A stretch of DNA of 64,000 bases from Elephas maximus indicus. Lineage: Eukaryota; Chordata; Mammalia; Proboscidea; Elephantidae. Position 1 is the stretch's first letter, and each line of letters opens with the position of its first letter. Below, in pieces: positions 44,923 to 57,131 of the stretch. Where the stretch lies: assembly GCF_024166365.1 (NCBI RefSeq), contig NC_064830.1, forward strand, positions 87,910,721-87,974,720. The letters are read 5' to 3'. The notes under the pieces are model-generated. The model had not been told where the DNA came from. It saw nothing but the letters and a program-made list of their open reading frames with translations, and searched no databases. Position numbers and translations under genes: made by a program.

Positions 44923-45870
44923 GTTGTTGAGAATATACACAGCAAAATATAGACCAATTCAACAGTTTTTACATGTACAATTCAGTGACATTGATTACAT
45001 TCCTTGAGTTGTGCAACTGTTCTTACCCTCGTTTCCTGAATTTTTCCTCCACCATTAACACAAACCCACTGCCCCCTAGGTTTCCCATGTAATCTTTCGG
45101 GTTGGTTGTCAATTTGATTCCATAGACAACCAATCAAACCCATTGCCATTGAGTCGATTCCAACACGTATCAACCCTATAAGGACAGAGCAGAACTGCCC
45201 CCATAGGGTGTCCAAGGCTGAAATCTTTACAGAAGCCGACTGCCATGTCTTTCTCCCAGGGAGTGGCTGGTATGTTCAAACTACTGACCTTTCAGTTAGC
45301 AACCAAGCACTTTAACCACTGCACCACGAGGGCTTCTTTGATTCCATGTAGAGAGTTCTTAAAAGAGCACAAAGCTCAAGGCAGACATTCTTTAAGCTAA
45401 AGTATTGTTTGATTTAAGGAAGATTCAGGGCATATTTTTGGTTTAAGGTTTAAAGATTTCTCAGGCCAATAGTTTCAGAAGTTCATTCAGCCTCAATGGC
45501 TCCATAAATTCTGGATTCCAGGAGAATTTGAAATTCTCTTCAACATTTTACTCCCTTTTGATCAGGATTTGTCTATAGTAATGGTAGCTGGGCACCATGC
45601 AGTTCTTCTGGTCTCATGGCAAAGGAGGCAGTTGTTCATGGAGGCAATTAGCTACATATTCCATTTCCTCCTAGTCCTGACTCTTCTCCTTCCTTTGTTG
45701 CTCCAGGCAAATAGAGACCAATTGTTGTACCTTGGATGGCTGCTTGCAAGCTTTTAAGACCCCAGGCACTATGCATTGAACTAGGAGGTAGAATAGAAGC
45801 ACTAGAAATTATATTAGGCCAATTAACTGGGATGTCCCATGAAGCCATAACCCTAAACCTCCAAACACGG
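44923..45870 (-). mobile_element. Retroposon family A, longest copy, carrying an AfroSINE
   Basis: Parts 44923-45123 and 45348-45870. 'GTTGAGAATATACACAGCAA', 'GTGGTAGCTGGG' type block at about 45580, and 'TTAAGACCCCAGGCACTATG'. Flanks 'GGAGTGTTTTG' / 'GGAGCTTTTTG' look like a mutated TSD. No intact reading frame. Confidence 0.6.
45124..45336 (-). mobile_element. AfroSINE, long form, in family A
   Basis: Reverse copy with a perfect 11-bp TSD 'TTTGATTCCAT' at 45113-45123 and 45337-45347. Confidence 0.92.
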
Positions 45871-46167
45871 AGCTTTTTGAGCCAGAGGAAGGATATCATC
45901 TAACATTTTAACAGGATCTCTCCAGCCATGTGCAGAAAATAGACTGTGAGGCTAGGGAGAAGCAGGGAGACCAGCAAGGGGCTGTCACGGAATTCCCAGG
46001 AGAGAGGATAGTGGCCTGGGTCGGGGAGGTAGCCATGGAGATGCTGAGAAGGGACTGGATCCTGCATATTGTAAAAGTAGAGCCAACTGGGTTTGTGGTC
46101 ATATTGAATATAAGTGGAAGAGCAAAAGAGGAATCAAGAAGTGGACTTTTAGGTTGTGGTGTGAGCA

Positions 46168-46210
46168 ACCGTCGAAACCGACTCGATGGCAACAGGTTTT
46201 TTTTTTTTGA
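46168..46210 (+). repeat. AfroSINE tail fragment
   Basis: Only 'ACCGACTCGATGGCAACAGG' and a T-run are left. Confidence 0.6.
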
Positions 46211-46806
46211 GATAGGAAAAAGTGTGGGAGCAGGTCTTGACAGGGAAAGATCAGGAATTTGGCTTAAAACTTGTCAAGGTCTCGAATAGGCAGCTGAATG
46301 TGTGAACATGGAGTTCAGGGGAGAAAGCCATGTTAAACAGAATCTGAGCGGAATGTGGAACCATTGTGGTTTTTTTTTTTTCCCCCTTTTGGCGAGGCAG
46401 ATGGGGCAGGCTGAGATCATTAGTTATACAAGTAATACATGAAAACAGCTTCCTTAAATTATTTTTAACCTTCTAGTTAAGGCTAAAATTCTTTGCCTAT
46501 TCCCACCTTTGTCTAATCTCAGCCTTCCTGTTTTGGAGTAATGGATTTGGCGTGTATCCTTCCAGGCTTTTCTCTGTGCATTTACACACCCCAGTGTATC
46601 CATAAAATATATGTGGTATTTTATTGACTATGTGTATCTTAACATAAATGGTGTCATACTGCATGTATTTGAATGTGTTCTGCAACCTGATTTGATAACT
46701 TGCCTATCTTCCCTTAACTATATGTCTTGGAGATCCATTCTTGGTTTTATAAATAAACCAAATTCTTTTTTTTTTTTTTTAACCTATTGCATCCATGGTA
46801 TGGATA

Positions 46807-47631
46807 TTGTTGTTGTTGTTAGTTGCCATCAAGTCAATTCCAACCCACGGCGACCCCATGTGTGCAGAGTAGAACTGCTCTGTAGGGTTTTCAAGGCTGT
46901 GACCTTTTGGAAGCAGATCACTAGTCCTATCTTCTGTGGTGCCTCTGGGTGGTTTTGAACTTTTTACCAGCCTTTGTCTAATATTGAGCACTTAACCATT
47001 TATGCCACTGTCTTAGGCTGGGCTCTTTCGATGAGCAAAACCAGTAAAGCATATAAATATATATAGAGAGAGATTTGTATCAAGCAAACAGCTCACAGGA
47101 TTGTAGAGGCTGGAACATCCCACGTCCGTGGATCAGGATGGAGGCTTCTCCTGATTCACGTAGCTGCAGGGGCTGGTGAACCCAAGATTGGCAGGCCAGA
47201 GAACAGGGTTCTTGTTCACAAGCTGTAAGGATCGATGGATCCCAAGATTGGCAGGCAAGACCACAAGGTTTCTCCTGATTCACATAGCTGCAGGGGCCGG
47301 CAAATCCAAGATCAGCAGATTGGAGAGCAGGGCTCTTGATCACAGGCTGTGAAGATTGACAATCTCAAGATCAGCAGATAAGCTGCAAGCTCAAGTCACA
47401 AGAACCAGAGGTCAGACAAACAGGAGGCAGCTGCAGGAGCCAGAACTGGCAAAATCCATAACATCCACTTATATTTGGATACAGGCCACATGCCGAAGGA
47501 AGCTCCCTTTCAACTGATTGGCTACTCACTGCAGATCCCATCATGTGGGTGGTTACACGTAAACACTGAGAAGCATGGTCCAGCCAAGTTGACACACAAT
47601 CTTGACTGTCACAGCTACTCAAGGAGTCCCA
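46807..47631 (-). mobile_element. AfroSINE, CAAC-tail type, split by an LTR
   Basis: Parts 46807-47008 and 47614-47631. Perfect 12-bp TSD 'ATGGTATGGATA' at 46795-46806 and 47632-47643 shows both parts belong to one SINE. Confidence 0.88.
47009..47613 (-). mobile_element. Solo LTR (ERVL-like) inside an AfroSINE
   Basis: 605 bp, from TGTCTTAGGCTGGGCT to TTGACTGTCACA. The 5-bp TSD is GCCAC (47004-47008) / GCTAC (47614-47618), one change. Contains two loosely repeated 'GATCxxCAGGxxGGAG' style segments. Related to the LTR at 25778-26472. Confidence 0.82.
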
Positions 47632-48734
47632 ATGGTATGGATACACTAGAGGTTATTTCTCCAATCCCCAGCTGGAGGGCATTAAGGTGGTTTTCATTCC
47701 TCCTTGGGCACCTGTGTGAGTCTTTCTCGAGGGTGGTTTCTAAGGAGTTAAATGACCAGCTCAGAGTATATTGATGCTGTGCAAGGGTTTATTTTGTCTT
47801 ACTTTAATAGATTTTACCACATTACTCTTCAGAGTGCCTCTGTTAACTTACTGTCACAGCCACAGAAGGTTTTAATCAGGGGAGCCATGTAGATCTGTGT
47901 TTTAGAGCAAAGCATGCTGGCAAGGCTCTGGATTGAAGGAGCAGCAGGAGGCTGGGAGACCATGGAAGTTGTGGGCTGCTATTCTGCTCTGAAGAATGGA
48001 TCAGACATACACTACCCTGAGGGCTGAAGAGCCTCTCCGGGTCAGTCCTGTCCTTTCCTCCCAAAAACAGCAGCACACAAACGAAGCACCGTCTCTGTCA
48101 CAGTCTATATGCCTGGCTTCTTCCCTGTCACTTGGTTTCTATGCCTAGACCTCCTCACCAGCTTGAAGTCATCTCCTTTTGACAAACACGCCACTTAAGA
48201 CATTATAAAAACGCTATTTTTTTATCAGAGCAGACCAAGTCCTCTGTCGTTGGCCCCGGTTTTCTGTTGATGCTCCAGGTTCTGCCTTCTGCCACTAAAT
48301 CGATACCATTTTTTGGCTGCCACCTGTGACAACGCCTTCAAGGGTTGGTGCACAGCCAAGGTGGTGATTGTCACCAGCCCGGTGGCTGTTCTGAGAGTGT
48401 GATAGCGACCTCTTTCCCAGAGGCAGACCAAATCTACACCCACCTGCTCTCCTCAGAAACAGTTTAGCTCAGCCACTTGCTACAAGGGGAAAGGAAGGCT
48501 GTGTCCTTACAAAACGTTATGTCATCTTTGCGCGAATTTTGAGTGGGTGTTACCTTTGTGGTATAAAGTCCCTCTGGGTTAGCTCAGGGAGCTGGACGTA
48601 GGGCCACGATGAGTTCAGGTTTTGTGCCACCACGTCATTTTAGGCACTAACACTTTTCAAGCACGTGGTATATGCCAGTCAGCATTCTAAGCATTCGTAT
48701 TTATATGGTGAATGCTTTCACCATCACCTCGATT

Positions 48735-49215
48735 TCTTTTTCTATTTAAAAAATTGAGTTATAGTTAATGTAACATAGAGTTCACCATTTTAAAGTGTAC
48801 AATTTGGTGGTTTTTAGTATATTCATAATGTTTTGCAACCACCCCTGCTATCTAATTCCAGAACATTTCCATCACCCCAAAAAGAAACCCAATATTGTTA
48901 TCAGTCACTCCCAATTCTCCCTTCCCCCAGCCCCCTGCAACCAATAGTCTCCTTTCTGTCTCTCTGGGTTTGTCTACTCTGGACATTTCATATACATGGA
49001 ATCATATAATATGTGGCCTTTTGTGACTGGCTTCTTTCAGTTAGCATAATGTTTACAAGGTTCGCCCATGTTGTAGCTTCATTCCTTTTTTTTTTTATAA
49101 TCACTGAATAATGTTCCATTGGATGGATATACGTCTTGTTTATCCATTTATCAGTTGATGGACATTTGGGTTACTTCCACTTTTTGGCTATTATGAATAA
49201 TGCTGCTATGACATC
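48735..49215 (-). mobile_element. Old LINE-1, 3' part
   Basis: 'GTTCACCATTTTAAAGTGTA', 'GGAATCATATAATATGTGGC', 'TGAATAATGTTCCATTGGAT' and 'CTATTATGAATAATGCTGCT' are standard minus-strand L1 3' phrases. Confidence 0.85.
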
Positions 49216-50194
49216 ATCCCAATTTTAACAGTAGAGTAAACTCAGGCACAAGTACCGGTCCCCAGTCATGCTGCCAGGCTGAGGTTCTTCCCCATGCATC
49301 TGGCTCCATAGCCCAGAGTCCTGGGCGCCCCACTCAGCTGCTCAGCTGCTGAATGAAGACCCGGGAGTTGAAGGCCTTACATCACACACTTCCACAGACC
49401 ATATTTTCAGAGTCAAAAATTAGGGCCTGTGGCCTGAGGGGTAAAATCAGACTTTTGGGAATTTGGGCCTGGCCTGTTTGAATTCAGGACCGTTGTGGAA
49501 AATTCTGGCTGAGTCAAGATTGTTCAGTTCAAAATGCATTTATTCAGTGCCTTTGCTGCAACAAGCTCAGCCCTGGCCTGGGAGCTCACGGTTAAGGAAG
49601 GAAGGCGTGCTGTGTCAGGCTTCCTGGGAAACAGACTGAGGTGGCTATGTGTGTGCAGGAGATTTATGAGGGAGGGCTCTCGGGAACAACAGCTGCCAGG
49701 GGGAGAAGGAAGCAGGAATGGGTAGAGGGAGGAGGTGAGCTTCAGTGCAGACAGAACATGGCCTCAGTGATCTCTGAGTGGCCTCTCATGGAGCTCTGGG
49801 GATGGGCTGGCCCTTCAGACATGTTCCCTGACTGAGGCAATGAGCCTGAGTCTCCGTACCCTGGTGTTGACTGGTCCCAGAGAGGAGGCATAACCATGGG
49901 CAAGACAGCATCCTTCCTGGGACACAGCTGTGAGTGCCACCATCAACACCTTCCGTGGCCAGGGGAAGAGTGAGGGACCTGGTACCATAGCACAGCATCC
50001 GCTACACACGTAAGACTGTGACCATGGTTCCTTAGGTAGGACTTCGTTAGGAGAGAGGTCTGGGAAAATGCTGCAAGAACTTAGCTGAAGGGGGGGTGTC
50101 ACCCAGCAGAGAAAAGTGACATCTTTACTGTGCCTTGAAGCCCAGGACTCCAAACCTGTCCATCCAACTGCTGGCCCATGATGCTTTGCTTGGT

Positions 50195-51080
50195 GCCTTA
50201 AAGCTTTTCAATGCAGCATGTCCCAAGCCACACTCAGGCCAGCTCCTCCTCTGGCCCTCGCCTCCCTGTGAATGACACCATCATCCCTCCAGTTACACAA
50301 GCCAGAAACCCCAGGGACAACCTCTATACGCCCTTCTCCTTCATCTCCTCTTTCCAACCCATCGCCAAGTCCTATGTCTTAACCTAAAAAATGTCTTCTC
50401 CCTGCCTGCTCCACGTTACTAATACCTTTCTTCTGAACCATCACAGCAGCCTCCTTAGTGCTCCCTAGTACCCACTCTGGGCTCCTTCCACCCTTTACTC
50501 AGTGTGGCCAGTCACCCTTTCAGAACACAAAGCTGTTCACAGCCCTGATGCCACACTCACCCTCCACCCCAATCGCCTGTCATGGCTTCCCATGGGTCTT
50601 GGGTTAAGGGCAAAACTCCCTGTCATGGCCCATGTGGATTTCGTGGTCTGGCCCTGCTTAGTCCCATGTCACTCTATGCTCCCCTGCCCTCCACACCCCT
50701 ACCCCAAAGGCCTTCTCCTGTCCCTTCTGCTCTCTGTGCTTATTGTCCCCACATGGCCTTTGCCCGTGCCATCTACTTTGCTTAGAACACTGCCTCCTCC
50801 ACCCCCCAATTAACTTGTTGATCCCGCAGATTTCTATTCTGTGGTCCCCCTCAGTGAAGCTTTACCTGGCCCCCGGCCATGTCTCCCCTTTAAAGTTTCT
50901 CATGGTGGCACCACGTACCCAACTGAGAGCCCTTGAAGTGGCTGACATCGCACAGTTGGTGGTGGGGTGACTTGTTTAAAATCTGCCTCCCTCACTAAGG
51001 TCACTGGACCGTAAGCTCCCTAAGGCAAGGGACCATGTCCTGGCACGGAATAGGAGGTGCTCCGAAAATCCTAAAGAAGG
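50195..51080 (+). mobile_element. L2, 3' part
   Basis: 'GAAACCCCAGGGACAACCTC', 'CATGGCTTCCCATGGGTCTT', 'GCCCGTGCCATCTACTTTGC' and 'CCGTAAGCTCCCTAAGGCAA' appear in the order of the L2 3' end. The 103-codon frame at 50502-50813 is a by-product. Confidence 0.7.
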
Positions 51081-51572
51081 CAGGAAGGAAAGGAGGGCTG
51101 GAAGGAGGGAGGAAACACAAGCCCCAGGTGGGTAGAGTGAGAGGGAGCCAGCATGAACTTACCCCTTAATATTCCGCGAGCTACTTAGCTCATGTGGCAA
51201 AAGTCATGTCTGTAGTATGTGAGAGTAAGTAGAGCCTTGGTCCCAAGTCTCACTATGTTGCCCCAGGCTTGGAATATGAGGCTTCACCCCTGCCTAAGCC
51301 TTCCCGGCCACTCAGTGTCACTAGCTGAGACAGGTTTTGCTCCTCATCAGCCTTAAAGCAGGTCTGAATGTCAGAAGCCAGTCCCTCTAGTTGACCGCTG
51401 GGATCCCCCAGCACGCTCTGCCCACCCTCCAGCCCAGCCCCAAGCTAGGCTCCGGAATGCCATGTCCGTCCTCCCCTTTTCAGTGCCTGTCCTTTCCTCT
51501 TGTAAAGCCTGACCTGGCTCCCCACATGGCACAGGTGCCCACCTCTTCTGCAGCACTTACCACATTGCATTG

Positions 51573-51699
51573 TTGTTGTGTTCCATCGAGTCGATTCTGG
51601 CTCATAGCAACTCCATTTGACCGAGTAGAAGTGCCCCATAGGGTTTCCAAGGTTGTAATCTTTATGGGAGCAGACTGCCACATCTTTCTCGTTGGAGCA
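51573..51699 (-). mobile_element. AfroSINE, CAAC-tail type, head missing
   Basis: From 'ATTGTTGTTGTGTTCCATCG' to 'CACATCTTTCTCGTTGGAGC'. Confidence 0.8.
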
Positions 51700-51771
51700 G
51701 TTGCTTTTCTGTTTCCACTTCTCTGCACCAGGTTCCTTGAGGACAGGGATTTCTGTTAAGATCACACACAA

Positions 51772-51842
51772 GAAAACCCTGTGGAGTAGTTCTACATGGG
51801 GTCGCTATGAATCAGAATTGACTTGATAGCAACTAAGAACAA
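51772..51842 (+). repeat. AfroSINE tail fragment, CAAC type
   Basis: 'TCTACATGGGGTCGCTATGA' to 'GATAGCAACTAAGAACAAT', the tail class that matches RTE. Confidence 0.7.
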
Positions 51843-51857
51843 TAGGGTAGGAGAGGG

Positions 51858-52465
51858 TACTAGTTTCCTATTGCTGCTTTAACAAGTTACCATGAGTTCA
51901 GTGGCTTAAAACAACACAAATTTATCATTTTACCATTTGGAGGTCAGAAACCTAAGATCAGTTTTACTGCGCTAGAATGAAAGTGTCAGCAGATTTGTGT
52001 TCTTTCTGGAGGCTCTAGGGGAGAGTCTGTTTCGTTGCCTTTTCCAGCTTCTAGAAGCCACTTGCATTCCTTGGCTTGTGGCCCCCTCCTCATCTTCAAT
52101 GGCCGGATGAGTATCATGCTGTATTACTCTAACACTCATCTTCTGTAGTCAGGTCTCCCTTTCCCTCCCTTCTATAAGGCACCAGCTGCTCCGTGGGAGA
52201 AAGATATAGCCTTGGAAACTCTATGGGGCAGTTCTGGTCTGTCCTGTAGGGTTGCTGTGAGTTGAAATTGACTCAACGGCAGTGGGTTTGATTTTTTTTA
52301 TTTTTTATTTTGGGCTCACCTAGGTAATCCAGGGTAATCATCCCATCTCAACATCCTTAATCACCTCACCGTGTAAGGTAACATATTCACAGGTCCTGGG
52401 GATTCAGACATTGACATCTTTGGGGGCATGGGGATGGAGTGGGGGGCATTATTTAGCCTACCACA
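51858..52465 (-). mobile_element. MLT1-like LTR (MaLR), with an AfroSINE inside
   Basis: Left end 'TTTCCTATTGCTGCTTTAAC', body 'CAGTGGCTTAAAACAACACA', right end 'ATTATTTAGCCTACCACA'. An old pan-mammalian LTR, more diverged than the other MaLRs here. Confidence 0.7.
52180..52303 (+). mobile_element. AfroSINE, 5'-truncated
   Basis: 'CCAGCTGCTCCGTGGGAGAA' to 'AACGGCAGTGGGTTTGATTT'. It lies in the MLT1-like LTR. Confidence 0.85.
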
Positions 52466-53086
52466 GGTACCAATAACTTTAGGTTATTTGAAAAATAACC
52501 CAAACTCTCCCTTTGATTATCCATATGGCATGTGCATAGCAGGTTATTTTAACAGAATTCTAGCCCAGGGGGTGAGAAATTCCGATCTTTGCGGCACTGT
52601 TTTATGTCGTTGAGTTCCACCTCTAGGGGGCAGTATGAGCCATTGGTTTGGTCTGTTGTCTTGGCTTCTGTTTGCAGTGTGTGAACGTTGAGTGCAGAGT
52701 ATTTGTTGTTACTTTTTTGAGGATGGGAATACATCTGATATGTCAGCAAATGCAGTGAAAAGTAGGTTCAGAGCTATATTTTTTCATCCAGCTAACAGGT
52801 ATTAAGGTCCCAGCAACACTGGGACACAAAGAACAAAATCACTAGGAAAACAGAGGAGGACACATGCGGTAGGTTTGGAAGGAAGAGTAGGAGTTTTGTA
52901 CTATGAGATACATTTGGGTCATCTCTTACTGTGGGCTAAGGGGCATTGTTAAGGACATTCTTTTAAAGTATCATTTAATCCGCTACTAAACGCTTCTCTG
53001 AGCCCTTAGACATGGCACAGACTTTGGATTCAGATACACTAGAGTATTGCCCCACCACTGTAGCAGCCAGAACCCACTCAGATGTG

Positions 53087-53088
<2 letters not shown>

Positions 53089-53128
<40 letters not shown>
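53089..53128 (+). repeat. (AC)20 microsatellite
   Basis: Uninterrupted run of 20 AC units. Confidence 0.97.
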
Positions 53129-53131
<3 letters not shown>

Positions 53132-53134
53132 TCA

Positions 53135-53960
53135 AACTGGCTTGAGTAAAGAAAGAAGTGTATTAGCTCATGTGACTGAAAAGTCCAAGATAGTGCCGAC
53201 TTCAGGCATGGCTGGATCTGGTAGGGTAGGAGGGGAGTGTTAAAAGGATGTAATTTCTCTCTGGTCTGTCTCTCTCTTTCCATCCTTGATTCTTCGGGCT
53301 CTGTGGAGGCAGATCTCTCCATGGAACATGAAAAACCCAAACCAAACCAAACCCGTTAGCGTTGAGTCGATTTCGACTCATAGCAACTCTGTAGGACAGA
53401 GTAGAACTGCCCCTCAGGGTTTCCAAGGCTGTAAATCTTTATGGAAGCAGACAGCCACATCTTTCTCCTGCAGAGCAGCTGGTGGGTTAGAGCTGCCAAC
53501 CTTTCAGTTAGCCAAGCCCTTTAACCACTGCACCACTGGGGCTCCTTTGGAACATGAAAGGATGCCCATAATTATGGCCCTCATTAGTTGATAAAAATGG
53601 CTTTTTCCTTAATGGTGGTCCTAATAGCTCTCAGCTCCTATCAGCTAATAATTCCAGGGGAAGAGATATAGGACTTTTCTAGTAGATTCAACCAGTCCCT
53701 GAAATGAGTCTGTTGGCTTGGCTTAAGGTGTACGTTTAGCCCTGAACCAGTCGTGTGGCCAGGCAGGTAAACACACTGATTGGCCAGGCCTGGGTAATGT
53801 GCCTGCCTTTGCTTCCACCCACACCACATGGCTTAAGAGTGGAGGAGAGGTGGTTTCCCAAAGGAAACCTGAGGTGATGTAACCAGAAGAAAAGGGATGA
53901 ATGCCGTGCCAACAAAACAACAGATGCAGTTGCCACTTAAAGGCTTTGTGGCCTTCAGGC
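53135..53960. repeat. Old interspersed repeat, split by an AfroSINE
   Basis: Phrases 'CTTCAGGCATGGCTGGATCT' and, after the SINE, 'CTGATTGGCCAGGCCTGGGT'. Other copies probably at 59730-60060 and 63490-64000. A common mammalian repeat that I cannot name surely. Confidence 0.5.
53334..53547 (-). mobile_element. AfroSINE, long form
   Basis: Reverse copy with a perfect 12-bp TSD 'TGGAACATGAAA' at 53322-53333 and 53548-53559. Confidence 0.92.
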
Positions 53961-54090
53961 AATTTGCTTCAGGCTTCACAGCCTCGGTTTCCTCATCTGT
54001 AAAATGGGAACAATGATGCTAGCACATAGGATTATTGTGGGAATTAAGTAAACGCCCTCAGAGAGCAGAATCAATGGCAACTAAGGCAAC
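53935..54090 (+). mobile_element. MIR, 3' part
   Basis: 'CCTCGGTTTCCTCATCTGTA' and 'AAAATGGGAACAATGATGCT'. Confidence 0.75.
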
Positions 54091-54809
54091 CTGAAGAGCT
54101 GGCCCCAGTAACTGGAGCGTTTGTAGGCCATGCGTAAATCACCCCTCAGCAAAGATGTAGCACTCTGGGGGGCTTGAGCTACTCGACTTGGGGTGAGGCA
54201 GTGCTCTGTGAACTCTGCAGTGCCCCCAGACTCTTGGTGAAATCACACTAAGTTATTGTTCTTCTCTGCTGGGACCTGACATTCTCAAGCCTGAAAACCA
54301 AGGCCTGACTCACTCGCATGCCTGCTGGCTCGTTAATGCAGCTCAGGCTTTGGCACTCACTAAATCAGCCCTGTTTAGGAGACTTCCAGTATTCTGGCCT
54401 CAGAGGAGTATGTGATCCCTGAAATAGAGACTCTATCAAACACCTTTAAGCATGACTTTAAGCATGACGTTTCTATCCAATGCCAGTCCTCCTTACCCCA
54501 CCACCAGAGAGAATTAATAATATGGCCACTGAAAGAATCCTACACCTTTTCTGGAGCCAGCACTGGGGATAGAGATAATAAGGATAACAGTAGTAACAAT
54601 GAGACTTGGCTTTTATGCCCCATCCAAACTCCATAGACCCTTTAATATGCTTAACTTGCACCTCCTCAGGACCCATCACCCAACTTCTGGCCAGTCTAGG
54701 AACATTTCCTGCTTTGTTGTGCCCCCAAGCCTTGCACATGCTGATACTGCTGCCTTTTTTTGTTGCCCACAAATGTTGCAATGTTCAACTCCCAGCTCAA
54801 AATGTCTCC

Positions 54810-55480
54810 TCATTCATTCATTCCCTCAGCCAACATTTATTGAGGGTTGATGGTGTGCCAGGCTCTGTTCTCAGGGTTGAACAGAACAAAGTGCCCATCT
54901 TTGTGGAATTTTCATTCTGGTGCTGGGGACTGCTGCTAGATAAAAGGCATAATAAATAAGATAAATTTGAAATTATGCTAGTGGGGGAATTGGGGAGCGG
55001 CAGTGTGTGTGCACAGCCTGCAATTTGAAACAGGGTGGTCAGGGAAGGCCTGGTGGAGGAGGTGAGTTCTGAACCAAATCTTGAGGGAGCTGAGGTGTCT
55101 GGGTATTTATCTGGAGAAGAGCATTCCGGGCAGAAGGAATGATGAATCAAAGACCCTGCGGTGGGAGTGAGCTGGTGTGGTGAGCAGCAGTTACGAGGCC
55201 TGCACAGCTGGCTGATGCTAGAGTGAGGGGGAGGAGGAAGAGTGGAGTGAGGGGGTGGGTCAGAGAGGCGAGCCAGGGTCTGTGGCTGTCACTGAGTGAG
55301 GCTAAGCTGAGGGGCCTCCTGATTTGACCGCCTTTTCCTCAGGACCCCTCTGGCTGCTGTGGGAAAGCAGAGTTTGGGGGCGAAGGCAGGAGCAGTGAGG
55401 GGGCCTGGGCCAGGGTGGTGGGGCGTGGGGACAGTGGTCAGATTTTGGATGCGCAATCTTTTTCATGAGAGTCTGATAGT
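54810..55480. repeat. Old 'GTGCCAGGCACTGT' repeat
   Basis: 'TCATTCATTCCCTCAGCCAA', 'GGTGTGCCAGGCTCTGTTCT', 'AGGGTGGTCAGGGAAGGCCT' and 'GAGCATTCCGGGCAGAAGGA', the clearest copy of this family here. Confidence 0.55.
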
Positions 55481-56194
55481 TGGATGTGGGGTGGCAGAGG
55501 GTTGGGCTGACCGTGCCCTCAGAGGCCTTTCCCGGCTCCCCAGCCTTGCCTGGCTTCTCCCCTTGGTGCTTCCACAGCTCTTTGTTCAGACCCTGGCATT
55601 GCATCTCCTGCATTTTATTTTTATCATCTGTCTTTTGGGTCCCAGACACCGTTGGTGTTCTGATGGGCTGGATGTATATGGACTCTCTCCTCAGAGAAAT
55701 ATCTTGTGTACACACACAATTTTGTATGCAGTTAAATGATGTTCCCAGAACCCCCTGCAGGCCATCCCTGGCTGTCCTAGGCATCCTGGGACCTGTGGTT
55801 AGGGACCCCTGGGCAGTGGGTGGTGTCCATGACCCAGGTTGCTTGACTGGCTACAGTTCCAGCCTGCTGTAACACAGCAACAGGGGGCCCCATTCACAGG
55901 AATAAGCATGAATGGTGGCACCGGGTCCTGCAGTGTGGCCCCTGATGGGCAGGTTGAGTACAGCCTACTGGAGCCTACTGGGTACCTGAAAACACACAGG
56001 GCCAGAACCTTTGCTAAGCCCTGATTACATAGGTAAGAGGACCACATAGTAAGCACTTGATAAATGATTGAGAAAGCAATGACTGATAAACTGAGCATTT
56101 TACAAAGTTCCCATACCTTTTTAGGGTACCTTAAAAGTAGCAATACCCCCATTTTATAGATGAGGAAATAAAGCCCCCTCAAAAAGCAGTGTGC

Positions 56195-56373
56195 CAAGGC
56201 AGAGGGGGACAGGAGCTGTTTGAACGTGGGAGATACAGGGTGGAGAGAAGGAGTGTGGTGTCACACTGTAGGGAGAGCAACTAGGGTCACATAACAATGT
56301 ATGTGTAAGTTTTTATATGAGAAACTGACTTGAATTGTAAACTTTCACTTAAAGCACATTAAAAAAAAAAAAA
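56195..56373 (+). mobile_element. Retroposon family B copy 3, 5'-truncated
   Basis: 'GGGGGACAGGAGCTGTTTGA' to 'ACTTTCACTTAAAGCACATT' and an A-run (56358-56373). Matches the 3' half of copy 1. Confidence 0.7.
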
Positions 56374-56679
56374 AAGGAAGCGTGCTGTGCCATAGAGAGG
56401 CAGCGTCATGTTTGGTGGTTGCCCAGGGTCATGGTGAGGGTTAACACTGAGTTAGGCATGAGTTAGGGGTTAGAATAGTGCCTGATGCTAAGTGCTAGTT
56501 CAACCTTAGCAATTATCATCATAACACTAGGTGGTGGGGAAGCTAGGACTGGAACCCAGGACTCCCAAGTCCCCTTGCGAGGTTCCTTCTCCTTCCCAGT
56601 GCTGCCCAAGATATTAGTTCTTGCCACCAGGAAATTATAATCTGGCTGGGAATCAATAAGAACAAGAAAGAAGAGGATC

Positions 56680-56840
56680 CTAATTCACTTTTACCTTTAT
56701 CCGAGTTAATCCTTACAGCAGCCCCATGAAGTGGGCCTTATTAATGCTCCCTTTTTATAGACCAGGAAACTGAGGCCGAGAGAGAGTAAGTGGCAGAATT
56801 CTGGGTTCCACCGCAGGCCTCCAAATCCCCAGATAATTAG
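56680..56840 (-). mobile_element. MIR
   Basis: 'TATAGACCAGGAAACTGAGG' and 'CATGAAGTGGGCCTTATTAA'. Confidence 0.7.
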
Positions 56841-57131
56841 TGAGCAATATACATAGTTAAATGCTCACAACACAGCACTTAATTACATACTGTTTCGTAC
56901 TGTATTGTATATAATTTAATACTAATTGCAGGGTTTCAGAATGAGCTGAAGTGAGTGGGGGCGAGAGTGGCAAGGGAAGGCTTCCTGGAGACGTTGGGCA
57001 TTGAGCTGGGCCTTGTAGAGGACTTGGGTGGAGGCTGGAGTGGGATGGGATAGGTTTCTGGAAATGGAATACAATGCTTTAAAGTATCAGGGTGGCCCCG
57101 AGCATAGTGTGGGAAGTGGGGAGGGCCTGGG

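Larger units (their letters stand above)
44385..46160. repeat. Old 'GTGCCAGGCACTGT' repeat, split by family A
   Basis: Parts 44385-44922 ('TATGTGCCAGGCATTGCCTT', 'TCAGGGAAGCCCTCACCGAG') and 45871-46160 ('CAGGGAGACCAGCAAGGGGC') continue one another. Between them lies the family A copy. Confidence 0.55.
46430..47830 (-). mobile_element. Old LINE-1, split by SINE and LTR
   Basis: Left part 46430-46794 ('ATGTGTATCTTAACATAAAT', 'GTCTTGGAGATCCATTC'), right part 47644-47830 ('GATTTTACCACATTACTCTT'). Minus-strand L1M phrasing. Confidence 0.6.
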
